Positions 17,418 to 27,370 are shown, counted from the first letter of the stretch. The stretch: DNA of 64,000 nucleotides from an uncultured Lachnospiraceae bacterium (GCA_948470335.1 CAOKOL010000003.1:120238-184237), one strand, 5' to 3'. The notes: generated by a model from the letters alone, not told the origin. Numbers and translations: made by a program.

Positions 17418-20138
17418 ATGAGTCGGAAAATTGTATTGATCGACGGTCACAGCATATTGAACAGAGCCTTTTACGGGGTTCCGGAGCTGACCAATTCCGA
17501 GGGAATCCATACCAATGCCGTATATGGATTCCTGAATATTATGTTTAAGATTCTGGACGAGGAAAAGCCGGATTATCTGGCGGTTGCGTTTGACGTACAG
17601 GCGCCTACCTTCCGGCATCGGATGTACGAGGCTTATAAAGGCACGAGAAAACCGATGCCGGCGGAGCTTCTGGAACAGGTTCCTTTGATTAAGGAAGTAC
17701 TGACAGCCATGGAAGTTCCGGTGATGGAACGTCCCGGTTATGAGGCCGACGATATCCTGGGCACTATCGCCCGGATCTGCGAGGCCCAGAACATTCAGGT
17801 GGCGCTGGTGTCCGGCGACAGAGATCTTCTGCAGTTGGCCAGCGAGCTGATTTGTGTGCGGATTCCCAAAACCAAACGGAATCAGACCGTGGTGGAGGAC
17901 TACCGTGCCGGTGATGTGAAGGAAACCTATCAGGTGACGCCGACAGAATTTATCGACGTCAAGGCGTTGATGGGAGACGCTTCTGACAATATTCCCGGCG
18001 TTCCGGGAATCGGGGAGAAGACGGCGACGAATCTGATCGTGGCCTATCAGAGCATTGAGAATGCCTATGCCCATATAGACGAGATTAAGCCGGCCAGAGC
18101 CCAGAACGCTCTGCGGGAGCATTATGATATGGCTCAGATGAGCAAAATGCTGGCCACGATTAAAACGGACTGTGAGCTGGACTTTGCACTGGAACATGCA
18201 AAGCTTGGAAATTTATATACAAAAGAAGCCTATCAATATATGAAGCGGCTGGAATTCAAGTCGATTCTTTCCCGTTTTTCCGTGGGTGAACAAAAGGAAG
18301 AACAGGAAGAGAGCCGAAGCTGCCGAGAAGTGACGGAGTTGTCCGAGGCGGAAAAGCTGTTTGCGGAGATCTTTGAGAAAGGGAAAGCGGACAGTGTACG
18401 GAGACAGCAAAAAGAGGGAAAGTCTGAGCGGGTGCCGGATGATGAACAGGAGTATGTTCTGGGCTTACAACTGATCTGGGAGCAGGAACAGCTTCTGGGA
18501 CTGGCCATGGCTTTCGAGGAGGATGCGGTTTATATTCCCTGTCAGGGATTTGTGACGGAACAGTACCTGGGAGACTGGGCATGGCGCATTCTGGAAACCG
18601 GCGTTACCGTTTATACGATACAACTGAAAGAACAACTGGCTTTTTTGAGTCACGAAGATCTGCCGGAGCAGTCCCGGATCTGGGATTTAAGCATCGGCGC
18701 ATATCTGGTCAATCCGCTGAAAGATACCTATGATGCCGACGACCTGACCAGAGATTACCGGGGATGTATGCTGCGCTCCAGAGCCGATCTGTTTGGGAAG
18801 CAGTCTCTTGTTCAGGCGGCCCGGGAACAGCATGAGGTTTTTCTGTCCTATGCGGCAGGGCTGTGTGTGACGGCGCTGGAAGCAGGGCCGCTGGTACTGG
18901 CCCGGGTGGAAGAAATGGGAATGGGATCGCTGTACCGGCAGATTGAGATGCCGCTGGTGCAGGTACTGGCCCATATGCAGGCGGAAGGGGTGGCCGTTAA
19001 GAAAGAGGCCTTAAAAGAATACGGAGATCATCTGGTATCCGGCATTCAGGAGCTGGAACAGAGTATATACGAGGGCTGCGGCGAAGTGTTTAACATTAAT
19101 TCCCCGAAACAACTGGGGGTGATTCTGTTTGAGAAACTTCATATGCCCTTTGGCAAAAAGACGAAAACAGGGTATTCTACTTCGGCGGACGTGCTGGAGA
19201 AGCTGCGTCCCGACTATCCGGTGGTGGGACAGATTCTGGAATACCGGCAGTTAACCAAATTAAAATCCACGTATGCGGACGGGCTGGCCGCCTTTATCCG
19301 GGAGGACGGGCGGATTCACGGGAAATTCCATCAGACCATTACGGCCACGGGGCGGATCAGCAGCACGGAGCCTAATTTACAGAACATTCCCATCCGTATG
19401 GAGCTGGGCCGGGCGATCCGGAAAGTATTTGTGCCGAAAGAAGGGTTTGTGTTTGTGGACGCGGACTATTCTCAGATTGAACTGCGGGTGCTGGCTCATA
19501 TGTCCGGGGACGAGCGGCTGATTCAGGCTTATGGCATGGCTCAGGATATTCATGCCATCACGGCGTCTCAGGTGTTTCATACGCCGCTGGCAGAAGTGAC
19601 GCCGCTGCAGAGACGGAACGCGAAAGCGGTAAATTTCGGAATTGTATATGGCATCAGTGCGTTCGGGCTGAGTGAGGATTTGAGCATTTCCCGAAAGGAA
19701 GCTACGGAGTATATTGACCGGTATTTTAAAACCTATCCGGGTGTGAAAGGGTTTCTGGATGGTCTTGTAAAGCGGGCAAAGGATGAGGGAAACGCCGTTA
19801 CCATGTTCGGCAGAGTCCGTCCGGTGCCGGAGCTTAGCTCCAGCAATTTTATGCAGAAACAGTTCGGAGAGCGGGTGGCCATGAATTCTCCGATTCAGGG
19901 AACAGCCGCCGATATTATTAAAATTGCCATGATCCGGGTGGACCGGCGGCTGCGCCGGGAAGGCTTTCAGTCCCGTCTGGTGCTGCAGATCCATGACGAA
20001 CTGCTGGTAGAGGCGGCCCGGGACGAGGTGGAACAGGTGTCCCGGATTATGCGGGAGGAAATGGAAGGCGCCGCAGAGCTTTCGGTGGCGCTGGAGGCGG
20101 ACCTGCACACGGGCGAAACCTGGTTCGATGCGAAATAA
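17418..20138 (+). CDS. polA: DNA polymerase I
   Basis: 906-residue repair and Okazaki-processing polymerase. The N-terminal 5'-3' exonuclease carries LIDGHSILNRAFYG, YEADDILGT and GDASDNIPGVPGIGEKTA. The central domain lacks the DxE exonuclease I motif of a working proofreading site (the region reads LGLQLIWEQEQLLGLAM), as in many Firmicutes. Polymerase motifs A (VDADYSQIELRVLAH), B (RRNAKAVNFGIVYG) and C (QIHDELLVE) are intact. The start chosen is ATG 17418, with GGAAAGGAATAAG before it; an in-frame start at 17367 has no ribosome binding site. Confidence 0.97.
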   Translation: MSRKIVLIDGHSILNRAFYGVPELTNSEGIHTNAVYGFLNIMFKILDEEKPDYLAVAFDVQAPTFRHRMYEAYKGTRKPMPAELLEQVPLIKEVLTAMEVPVMERPGYEADDILGTIARICEAQNIQVALVSGDRDLLQLASELICVRIPKTKRNQTVVEDYRAGDVKETYQVTPTEFIDVKALMGDASDNIPGVPGIGEKTATNLIVAYQSIENAYAHIDEIKPARAQNALREHYDMAQMSKMLATIKTDCELDFALEHAKLGNLYTKEAYQYMKRLEFKSILSRFSVGEQKEEQEESRSCREVTELSEAEKLFAEIFEKGKADSVRRQQKEGKSERVPDDEQEYVLGLQLIWEQEQLLGLAMAFEEDAVYIPCQGFVTEQYLGDWAWRILETGVTVYTIQLKEQLAFLSHEDLPEQSRIWDLSIGAYLVNPLKDTYDADDLTRDYRGCMLRSRADLFGKQSLVQAAREQHEVFLSYAAGLCVTALEAGPLVLARVEEMGMGSLYRQIEMPLVQVLAHMQAEGVAVKKEALKEYGDHLVSGIQELEQSIYEGCGEVFNINSPKQLGVILFEKLHMPFGKKTKTGYSTSADVLEKLRPDYPVVGQILEYRQLTKLKSTYADGLAAFIREDGRIHGKFHQTITATGRISSTEPNLQNIPIRMELGRAIRKVFVPKEGFVFVDADYSQIELRVLAHMSGDERLIQAYGMAQDIHAITASQVFHTPLAEVTPLQRRNAKAVNFGIVYGISAFGLSEDLSISRKEATEYIDRYFKTYPGVKGFLDGLVKRAKDEGNAVTMFGRVRPVPELSSSNFMQKQFGERVAMNSPIQGTAADIIKIAMIRVDRRLRREGFQSRLVLQIHDELLVEAARDEVEQVSRIMREEMEGAAELSVALEADLHTGETWFDAK

Positions 20139-20201
20139 ATTTTAATTTTTGCCGGACAGCGGATAGTTTACGCACAATAGGGAAAGGATAAGCTGGAAAA
20201 A

Positions 20202-20834
20202 GTGAGTAACGTAATAGGAATTACAGGGGGTGTGGGAGCCGGAAAGTCCACCGTCCTGCATCTACTGAAAAATGAGTTTCACGGACATGTCATTATGGCG
20301 GATGAGATCGGCAGGGAACTGATGGAGCCGGGACAGGCCTGTTTTGAAAAGATCACGGAGGCATTCGGAACCGGCGTTCTTGGAGAAGACGGCAGACTTG
20401 ACAGGGAAAAGCTGGCGGAACTGGTGTTTCAGGATCAGGAGAAACTGGCCTGTTTAAACGGCATTGTCCATCCGCAGGTGAAGCAGGCAGTCCGGCGGGA
20501 GATTGACGAGGCGGAGGAAAGCGGCGAAAAGCTGGTGGTGATTGAGGCGGCGCTGCTGATCGAGGCGGGCTACCGGGAGCTCTGCGACGAGCTGTGGTAT
20601 ATTTATGTGCCGGCCCAGGAGCGGGTGAAGCGGCTTTATGAAAACAGGGGCTATTCCGAGGTGAAGTCCTATGCGATTATGAGCAATCAGTTAAGCGACA
20701 GCCAGTTCCGCAGAGGCTGTGATTTTCTGGTGGACAATGGGCGCTCTTTGGAGGAAACGAGAAAGCAGATTGTGAAAAGGCTTGCCAAGATGGGCATCGA
20801 AGCGGCCTGCGGAGGCCGGAAATCATGCGGATGA
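20202..20834 (+). CDS. coaE: Dephospho-CoA kinase
   Basis: Last step of coenzyme A synthesis, phosphorylating the 3'-hydroxyl of dephospho-CoA. P-loop GITGGVGAGKST, then MADEIGRELMEPG and a C-terminal QLSDSQFRRGCDFLVDN segment fit CoaE. 210 residues. It starts with GTG at 20202. It follows polA by 63 bases, a common Firmicutes order, and overlaps the next gene by ten bases. Confidence 0.94.
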   Translation: MSNVIGITGGVGAGKSTVLHLLKNEFHGHVIMADEIGRELMEPGQACFEKITEAFGTGVLGEDGRLDREKLAELVFQDQEKLACLNGIVHPQVKQAVRREIDEAEESGEKLVVIEAALLIEAGYRELCDELWYIYVPAQERVKRLYENRGYSEVKSYAIMSNQLSDSQFRRGCDFLVDNGRSLEETRKQIVKRLAKMGIEAACGGRKSCG

Positions 20835-21622
20835 TGAGTATTGCCAGCGGCAGCAGCGGCAACTGTATTTATGTCGGTTCTGACACGACCCATATTCTGG
20901 TGGATGTAGGAACCACAAAAAAACGAATTGAGGAAGGGCTTAAAGATCTGGATCTGACAGGAGAGGATCTGTCAGCCATTCTGGTGACACATGAGCATTC
21001 GGATCATATCAGCGGGCTTGGGGTGATGCACCGGGGATATCCCACGCCTGTTTTTTCTACCAGAGGGACATTGGAACAGGTGAGCAGGTGTAAGACATTG
21101 GGAAGACTGTCCCGGGAAGTTTTTCGGGAAATCAATGAAGACGAGGCCTTTCAGATCGGTGATCTGGAGATTCTGCCTTTTCGTATCAGCCATGATGCGG
21201 CCCAGCCGGTGGGCTACCGGATTAACAGCGGCGGCAAATCCGCAGCGGTAGTCACTGATCTGGGCCACTATAATCAGTATCTGATAGAGCGGCTGCAGGG
21301 GCTCCATACCGTGCTGATCGAGTCTAATCACGACGTACATATGCTGCAGGCCGGCCCGTATCCTTATCCGCTGAAACGGCGGATTATGGGAGAAAGGGGA
21401 CATCTGTCCAATGAGTGCTGCGGCCGGCTTCTGGGAGAGATTCTCCATGACCATCTGAACCGTATCGTGCTGGGCCATCTCAGCAAAGAGAACAATATGG
21501 AAGAACTGGCCTATGAGACTGTACGGCTGGAGATTACGATGGGGGACAATCCCTATCAGGCATCGGATTTTCCGATTACCGTGGCCAGGAGGGACCGGTG
21601 CTCGGAGATTTTATATGTGTGA
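20825..21622 (+). CDS. walJ: MBL-fold metallohydrolase, WalJ/YycJ-like
   Basis: 265-residue metallo-beta-lactamase-fold protein with the metal motif THEHSDHISGL and later metal ligands in ISHDAAQPVG, VTDLGH and IVLGHLSKENN. The opening MSIASGSSGNCIYVG is typical of YycJ/WalJ, a putative 5'-3' exonuclease linked to DNA repair and cell wall control. It usually sits at the end of the walRK operon; here it follows polA-coaE instead. The start at 20825 has GGAGG upstream within coaE; later ATGs at 20831 and 20834 are possible. Confidence 0.87.
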   Translation: MRMMSIASGSSGNCIYVGSDTTHILVDVGTTKKRIEEGLKDLDLTGEDLSAILVTHEHSDHISGLGVMHRGYPTPVFSTRGTLEQVSRCKTLGRLSREVFREINEDEAFQIGDLEILPFRISHDAAQPVGYRINSGGKSAAVVTDLGHYNQYLIERLQGLHTVLIESNHDVHMLQAGPYPYPLKRRIMGERGHLSNECCGRLLGEILHDHLNRIVLGHLSKENNMEELAYETVRLEITMGDNPYQASDFPITVARRDRCSEILYV

Positions 21623-21641
21623 TATACCAATCAGAGATGGG

Positions 21642-21693
21642 GACCGGCTGAGCCGTTGAACTGTGAAATTTTTCCGGTTCAGCGGTTCTTTTT
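21642..21693 (+). terminator. Rho-independent terminator after walJ
   Basis: Arms GACCGGCTGAGCCG and CGGTTCAGCGGTTC pair with small bulges, followed by TTCTTTTT. It ends the polA-coaE-walJ unit before the sugar locus. Confidence 0.75.
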
Positions 21694-21727
21694 ATAAACT
21701 GCGGACAGTCAGGAGGATTGCGGACAG

Positions 21728-22714
21728 ATGGATATGGAAAGCAGAAAAAATGGGAGAGACAAAAGAATAAGGAAAAACAGAATCATAAAAAAGCATTTGA
21801 TACTCATGCTGGGCGTTTTTGTGGTTTTCTTAACAGGCGGCTGCCGCCAGAAGGAGGAACTGCCGTTTCTGGCCTTTTCCGTGTATGAGCAGAAGACGGC
21901 CCGGATGGCGGCCCTGATCGGCGATGTGCTGTCTATGGCCAGAGAGGACGGATATTCAATTGAATGGAGAAGCGGGGACGGAAGTATCGAAAAACAGAAA
22001 GCGGATATCCGGGAGCTGATCGGCAGGAAGCCGGAATATCTGATTGTGGTGCCGATACAGACGCTGGGGCTGGGAGAAGTGCTGGAGGAGGCCAGAGAGC
22101 AGGGGATCAAAATTATTTTCCTGGACGGTATGGTGGATCAGGAAGAATTTAAGGATTATCTGACCGTTATAAGGCCTGATGCCCGATGGGAGGGCGAGGA
22201 ATGTGCGAAGCTTCTGGGAGCGTATTTCGGTGGAACAGAGGCAAAAATTCTGGAGATTCAGGGAATCGCCGGGAATTCGCAGGCGCAGCTGCGCAGCGTG
22301 GGGTTTCGGAATCAACTGTGCGAATATCCGAATCTGGAGCTGACCGGCGCGGTGCAGGGGGATTTTGACCGGGTGACGGCCGGTTCCAACCTGCAGAATT
22401 TCGTGGAGAAGTCGGGAAGCTTTGACGGCATTTTCTGCAGCAGCGATGAGGAGGGAATCGGCGTGCTGTCGGTGATCGGCACGGCGAAAGGCACGGAGGT
22501 CTGTCCGATCGTGTCAGTGAACGGACAGCAGGACGTAAAAAAGGCACTGATGGCCGGATACTATCTGGGGAGTGTGGAGTCCTCGCCCTATCTGGGACAA
22601 GAATTGTCCTCAATTATCCGAAGGGATATGGCCGGGGAAGAAGTGGAAAAGGAAACACTGCTTCGGGGCGTTATGTATACGGAAGAAAATGCGAAGGAGA
22701 TGCAGGGGTATTGA
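21728..22714 (+). CDS. Sugar-binding lipoprotein, probable sensor partner of the adjacent kinase
   Basis: 328 residues. An unusually long basic N-terminus precedes a hydrophobic signal (LILMLGVFVVFLTGGC) ending in a lipobox-like TGGC. The mature part is a type I periplasmic-binding fold (Peripla_BP_4, RbsB/ABC-sugar class): EYLIVVPIQT, IIFLDGM, FDGIFCSSDEEGIGVL. It does not start an ABC operon but is followed immediately by a histidine kinase (stop and TTG start overlap) and a response regulator. I infer that it binds a sugar outside the membrane and signals through the kinase, while the second binding protein at 26254 serves transport. Confidence 0.85.
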   Translation: MDMESRKNGRDKRIRKNRIIKKHLILMLGVFVVFLTGGCRQKEELPFLAFSVYEQKTARMAALIGDVLSMAREDGYSIEWRSGDGSIEKQKADIRELIGRKPEYLIVVPIQTLGLGEVLEEAREQGIKIIFLDGMVDQEEFKDYLTVIRPDARWEGEECAKLLGAYFGGTEAKILEIQGIAGNSQAQLRSVGFRNQLCEYPNLELTGAVQGDFDRVTAGSNLQNFVEKSGSFDGIFCSSDEEGIGVLSVIGTAKGTEVCPIVSVNGQQDVKKALMAGYYLGSVESSPYLGQELSSIIRRDMAGEEVEKETLLRGVMYTEENAKEMQGY

Positions 22715-24576
22715 ACATCAGAAAAGAGGGAGTCCAGAGAAAAATCTTTGTGGTATTTGCAGCCTTTGCAGCGGCTATGGTGCTTGTATTCGGCGGTGTG
22801 ACGGCCGGGTATCTGCTGGTCAATGAGGTGCGGGAGACAAAAGAAAGCCTGATGACCGATCTGACGGCCATATCGGATCAGTTTGAACGGCAGACCAGAA
22901 CGGTGTATCAGATCGGAAAGACAGTGAGTGAGAACCGGGAAATCCAGAAAGCGCTGAAAAGACCGTCCGGCAGCATGGAAGAACGATACTGGAATGATAT
23001 TTTTTTCAGCAGCGAGCTTTTATATATTTCCAAATATTTCGATGAGAACATATCGGTGTATGTGCTGGGGGAGAACGGCAGCCTGTTTAAGAGTGGTTAT
23101 CTTTCCTTCTGCCAGGAGAATTATTCCGGCGAGGAATGGTATCAGACCATAAGGCGGGAAAAGGATGTTACCTGGTTTGATATTCATATGGGCTCACGGG
23201 TGGCGGTTTCCCCTGAAAATCAGTATATTTCCATGGGCATTCCCATGAATGACCTGGAGACAAACCGGTTTCTGGGCGTTGTGCTGGTGGAACTGAAAGT
23301 GGACGATATCTTTGCCGAATACGGCAAGGACAGAAAAGAGAAGCTTTATATGATGCATGCCGACCACGAAATGGTGATTGAGGACAGCCGGGTAAAATTT
23401 TACGGGGCGGAAAAACTGGTGGATATGAACGGCGGCATTCAGGTATATGAGGACAAGAAAGACTGTCCGGCTTATATGCAGGAAACGGCAGGGCAGATCC
23501 GCTACTGGCAGCGGGATTTTCCTTCCCAGAGTTCTTTTGGAACGATGGGATATTATGCCAGTTATGCCCGTATGAAAACAACGGAATGGATTCTGGTGTA
23601 TGTCATCCGGAAGCGGGAGCTGTATGAAGGGGTGATTCTGACGGCTGTTCTCTCGCTGTTGGCCATGATGGGGATGCTGGCAGCCACGCTTCGCTTTTCC
23701 TTTTTTGTTTCCGACTCCCTTACAAAACCGATCCGCCTGCTGCGGGAATCCGCGGCGGAGATTGCTCTGGGCAATCTGGAGGTGCAGGTGCCCAGGGTGT
23801 CCAATGATGAGATCGGAGAGCTGAGCGATCAGTTTAATAGGATGGTGGGCAGCTTAAAGGAGCTGTTAAAAAGGGTCTATGAGGAGCAGGAAAAGCAGAG
23901 AGCATATGAGCTGATGCTTTTGCAGGCGCAGATCAATCCCCATTTTCTTTACAATACGCTGGGTTCTCTCCAATGGCTGATCCGGATGAACCAGTTGGCG
24001 GCGGCGGAGAAAATGACCACTGCCCTGACCCATTTCTTTAAAACCGGACTGAATAACGGAAAAGATATTATCCGGCTTCGGGAAGAACTGGAGAATGTGG
24101 AGAGTTATCTGACGATTCAGCAGCTGCGCTACAAATCCAAGCTTACATTTTTTGTTTATATGGAAAAGGATGTGGAAGAACTGGAGGTGCCTAAGTTAAT
24201 TTTGCAGCCGCTGGTGGAAAATGCGCTGTACCACGGCATCAAGCCCAAAGAGGAAGGGGGCTTTATTGATATCCATATCTGTAAAGAGGAAGGCCGGGTT
24301 CATATCTCCGTGGCAGACGATGGCTGCGGAATGGACCGGCTTTCGCTGGAATCCCTCCGGGAAGGAATTTCAAAAGGCGAGGTCAGCCGGGGAGACAGCT
24401 ATGGTCTGAAAAACGTGGATGAGAGGCTGCGGCTTTTCTTTAAAGGAAGCTATGATATGAAGATAGAGAGCAGTCCGGGCCTTGGGACTTCCGTAAATAT
24501 TTATTTTAACGTATCGAAGGCCGGCAGCAAAACGGCAGATAGGAGACAGAATGTTCAGAATAGTGATTGCGGATGA
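22711..24576 (+). CDS. Sensor histidine kinase, YesM/LytS-like
   Basis: 621 residues starting at TTG 22711, which overlaps the preceding stop. Two membrane helices (about residues 11-31 and 307-330) flank an extracellular sensor domain. HAMP follows (PIRLLRESAAEIALGNLEV), then a His_kinase domain with the phospho-acceptor in QINPHFLYNTL (His411) and an ATPase domain with LILQPLVENALYHG and DDGCGMD. Kinases of this class control carbohydrate loci in Firmicutes. The gene overlaps the response regulator by 26 bases. Confidence 0.93.
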   Translation: MNIRKEGVQRKIFVVFAAFAAAMVLVFGGVTAGYLLVNEVRETKESLMTDLTAISDQFERQTRTVYQIGKTVSENREIQKALKRPSGSMEERYWNDIFFSSELLYISKYFDENISVYVLGENGSLFKSGYLSFCQENYSGEEWYQTIRREKDVTWFDIHMGSRVAVSPENQYISMGIPMNDLETNRFLGVVLVELKVDDIFAEYGKDRKEKLYMMHADHEMVIEDSRVKFYGAEKLVDMNGGIQVYEDKKDCPAYMQETAGQIRYWQRDFPSQSSFGTMGYYASYARMKTTEWILVYVIRKRELYEGVILTAVLSLLAMMGMLAATLRFSFFVSDSLTKPIRLLRESAAEIALGNLEVQVPRVSNDEIGELSDQFNRMVGSLKELLKRVYEEQEKQRAYELMLLQAQINPHFLYNTLGSLQWLIRMNQLAAAEKMTTALTHFFKTGLNNGKDIIRLREELENVESYLTIQQLRYKSKLTFFVYMEKDVEELEVPKLILQPLVENALYHGIKPKEEGGFIDIHICKEEGRVHISVADDGCGMDRLSLESLREGISKGEVSRGDSYGLKNVDERLRLFFKGSYDMKIESSPGLGTSVNIYFNVSKAGSKTADRRQNVQNSDCG

Positions 24577-26119
24577 TGATGAAATATTACTGGAAGGCCT
24601 GACCTGTGCCTTTGACTGGGCAGAGCTGGGAATTGAGGTGGCGGCCAGCGTGGTGGACGGAGACAAGGCGCTTGCGGCAGTGAAAGAGACAGAGGCAGAT
24701 CTTCTGCTGACGGATATCAGAATGGCAAATATGGACGGATTGCTTCTGACCACAAAGCTGCAGCAGGATGAGATCGACGTTTCGATTATTATTATGAGCG
24801 CTTACGATGAGTTTCAGTATGCGCAGCAGGCACTCAGGCTGAATGTGGAAGACTACCTGCTGAAACCGCTGGACTTAGAGCAGTTGAGAACGACCGTGTG
24901 CCGGGTGATCCGCAAACGGTCCGAGGCGAGAAAGAAGCATGAGGAACTGAAAAAGATCATTAAGGAACATAAAGAAAGCCGGGAGGAGAGCATATTCAAA
25001 AGACTGGTAAAGGGATATTTAAGCCCCGGAGAGCTGAAAAGCTTTCAGGAAGAATATGCCGGCAGCGGGACGGCGTGGCAGCTTCTGGAGGTATGTCTCG
25101 ACGAGATGCGTCTGGCAGAGGAAAAACAGCGGTTGATCCGACAGACAGCCGGGGACTTTCAGGGAAAACTTCTGGAATGGAGCGGGGAGAAAGCGCTGTA
25201 CTGTTTTCAGGGGCAGAGAGAGGAACTTGCGGAGCTGATTTTGCGTTTTAAATCGGCGTGCAGAGAGAAAATCCGAGAGGAAATGCAGGGGGACACCCTC
25301 TCTTTTGTGAACGGGCCCCAGACGCAGGAGCTGTCAAAGCTGGGACTGGCTTATGAGACGGTGCAGCAGATCGGAGCATACCGGTATACGGAGGGGAAAG
25401 AAGCGGATTTATCGGAACAGGATATCGAAAAATATTATAACCTGAACCATGCGCTGAACAAATCTCTGATAGCCTATACGGCCAGACTGGCTTTTCTGGG
25501 GGAGAAGCAGGCGATATCCGACTATGTGGGGCGTCTGAAAACGAATCTGAAGCATGTGGGAAACAATTCAAAGATTATGCTTTCCTTCGCGCTCAGCCTG
25601 TTCTGGGGAGAACTCAATAAAAACGGAATAAAACCGGAAGCGCATCCGGACAAAATCCAGGAAAAATACAATGATTATTACAAGGAAATCATGGCAAAAG
25701 GCACTCTGGATGAAGCGATGGTATGTTTTGAGCGGATGGTTCTGGAATTTGCCCGGGAACTGTCGGAAAAGGAATATGATACAAATGTTTCCAACGAAGA
25801 ATTAATCCGCCGGGCAAAGGGCATGATAGAAAGACAGTTTTCCGATCCCGGACTTCGGCTGGCGGATGTGGCGGCGACAGTGGGATTAAGCCCCAATTAT
25901 TTCAGCACGGTATTCAAAGAGATAACGGGGCAGGGGTTCGCCGATTATCTGACGGAACGGAGGATGAAGGAAGCCCAGCATCTGCTTATGACCACCAGAT
26001 ACCGGAGCGGCGAAATCGCCGCACGGGTGGGCTATGACAATTCCACCTATTTCAGCAGCACTTTCAAAAAATATTCGGGGATGACCGTTTCCCGGTACCG
26101 GGAAATGATCCGTCCGTAA
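24551..26119 (+). CDS. AraC-type response regulator, YesN-like
   Basis: 522 residues. The receiver domain starts MFRIVIADDDEILLEGL, with phospho-acceptor Asp55 in LLLTDIRM and the conserved Lys in YLLKPLD. A long middle region carries no recognised domain. The C-terminal AraC DNA-binding domain (about 425-520) has both helix-turn-helix motifs: RLADVAATVGLSPNYFSTVF and GEIAARVGYDNSTYFSSTFK. It should activate the downstream binding-protein/ABC operon. The ribosome binding site AGGAGAC lies in the kinase gene. Confidence 0.94.
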   Translation: MFRIVIADDDEILLEGLTCAFDWAELGIEVAASVVDGDKALAAVKETEADLLLTDIRMANMDGLLLTTKLQQDEIDVSIIIMSAYDEFQYAQQALRLNVEDYLLKPLDLEQLRTTVCRVIRKRSEARKKHEELKKIIKEHKESREESIFKRLVKGYLSPGELKSFQEEYAGSGTAWQLLEVCLDEMRLAEEKQRLIRQTAGDFQGKLLEWSGEKALYCFQGQREELAELILRFKSACREKIREEMQGDTLSFVNGPQTQELSKLGLAYETVQQIGAYRYTEGKEADLSEQDIEKYYNLNHALNKSLIAYTARLAFLGEKQAISDYVGRLKTNLKHVGNNSKIMLSFALSLFWGELNKNGIKPEAHPDKIQEKYNDYYKEIMAKGTLDEAMVCFERMVLEFARELSEKEYDTNVSNEELIRRAKGMIERQFSDPGLRLADVAATVGLSPNYFSTVFKEITGQGFADYLTERRMKEAQHLLMTTRYRSGEIAARVGYDNSTYFSSTFKKYSGMTVSRYREMIRP

Positions 26120-26168
26120 ACCTGTTTTCATATTCGTAAAAAAGTGAAAAAGGTTCCGAAGATATTTA

Positions 26169-26197
26169 ATGAATCACCGGCAGCGGAAAGCTATAAT
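26169..26197 (+). promoter_or_regulatory. Probable activator-dependent promoter of the sugar ABC operon
   Basis: Perfect TATAAT (26192-26197) with 17 bases to a poor -35 (ATGAAT, 26169-26174). A good -10 with a weak -35 next to an AraC-type regulator gene suggests activation by that regulator. Confidence 0.5.
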
Positions 26198-26253
26198 CAT
26201 TTTCATAAAGCAATAAACCCGAAGGAATCATGATGAAAGGAGAGGTTTGGTTT

Positions 26254-27351
26254 ATGAAAAGCAGAAGCAAATGGTTATGTATGGCAATCTGCGCAGTGTT
26301 GATGATCGGCGGGGTGCTGTCAGGGTGTTCGGCTCCGAAGGAGGACAAGCCCCAGACAACGGCACAGAATTCCCCGGAAGAAACGAAGGCTGAGGGAACC
26401 GCAGCCGGCGGTGAAACCGTTCAGGCCGGCGGGTCTGATTCCGGCAGTGAGCCGCTGACCATCGGCTATACGGTACAGAGTATGGAGAATGCCTATTTTG
26501 TGTCGATTGTAGAAGGGATGGAGGCTGCGGCCAAAGAGCAGAATATCAAGCTGATTGTGGCCGATGCGGCGGCTGATGCTTCCAAGCATGTGAGCCAGAT
26601 CGAAGATTTTATTTCTCAGCAGGTAGACGCGATTATTATCAGCCCGGTTGACCAGCAGGCGCCGGCCGACGCGGTAAAGAAGGCGCAGGAAGCCGGCATC
26701 CCGGTGATCAGTCTGGATCAGGAGGTAAAAGGCTCCGACGCCTTCTTCGGAATCAGTGAGGAAGAATACGGGCGTATGGGCGGCCAGATTGCAGGAAACT
26801 GGCTGAATGAAAAAGAAGCGGACGGAACCATCGACGACGTTTTGGATTCTGACGGGAAAATCGAAGTGGTAGTTGTGCGCTATGACCCGATTTCTTCCGT
26901 GATTCTGCGGGCGGACGGCCTGAAAAAAGGACTGGAAGAAACCTATACCGGCGATAAGGAGATCGTATACGTGTACGAACAGAACGCACCGGATGCCGCC
27001 CAGGGCTTTGAAGTGGCGGAGACAGCGCTGACAGCCAATCCGGAAGTTTCCGTATTTGTCTGCATCAATGATTCCTCCGCGCTGGGCGTATATGAATCCT
27101 GTCTGACCCATAAGGAGCACACGCCGGAAAATACCTGTATCGTGGGTCTGGACGCATTGCCGGAAGCGCTGAAACTGATTTCCCAGGATACGATGTATAA
27201 GGGTACGGTGGATATCCAGCCTTCCCAAAAAGGCGCTCAGGTGTTTGACATCGTGCGGGACGTACTGGCGAACGGCCCTATTGCGGAACAGATCGTCTAT
27301 GATATGTCCAGTGTGACAAAAGAAAATATCGGCGATTACGCCATCGAATAA
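26254..27351 (+). CDS. Sugar ABC transporter substrate-binding lipoprotein (RbsB-like)
   Basis: 365 residues. Signal peptide with lipobox LSGCSAPKED, a low-complexity Thr/Glu/Gly linker, then a type I binding fold: LTIGYTVQSMENAYFVSIVEGM, DAIIISPVDQQA, GIPVISLDQ, VFVCINDSSALGVYE. It would bind a pentose, hexose or similar sugar for the ATPase and permease downstream. The start is ATG 26254, eight bases after AAGGAGAGG; an ATG at 26230 precedes that site. A pair of strong hairpins follows the gene. Confidence 0.93.
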   Translation: MKSRSKWLCMAICAVLMIGGVLSGCSAPKEDKPQTTAQNSPEETKAEGTAAGGETVQAGGSDSGSEPLTIGYTVQSMENAYFVSIVEGMEAAAKEQNIKLIVADAAADASKHVSQIEDFISQQVDAIIISPVDQQAPADAVKKAQEAGIPVISLDQEVKGSDAFFGISEEEYGRMGGQIAGNWLNEKEADGTIDDVLDSDGKIEVVVVRYDPISSVILRADGLKKGLEETYTGDKEIVYVYEQNAPDAAQGFEVAETALTANPEVSVFVCINDSSALGVYESCLTHKEHTPENTCIVGLDALPEALKLISQDTMYKGTVDIQPSQKGAQVFDIVRDVLANGPIAEQIVYDMSSVTKENIGDYAIE

Positions 27352-27370
27352 TCAGGAATACGTTTGCGGC

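Noticed and set aside
16833..18197. 454-codon minus-strand open frame
   Set aside because: Lies antisense across the zinc-motif gene and the N-terminal part of polA. The translation (many His, Arg, Gln) resembles no protein; it is a codon-bias shadow.
26320..27228. 302-codon minus-strand open frame
   Set aside because: Antisense to the RbsB-like gene; no signals or similarity.
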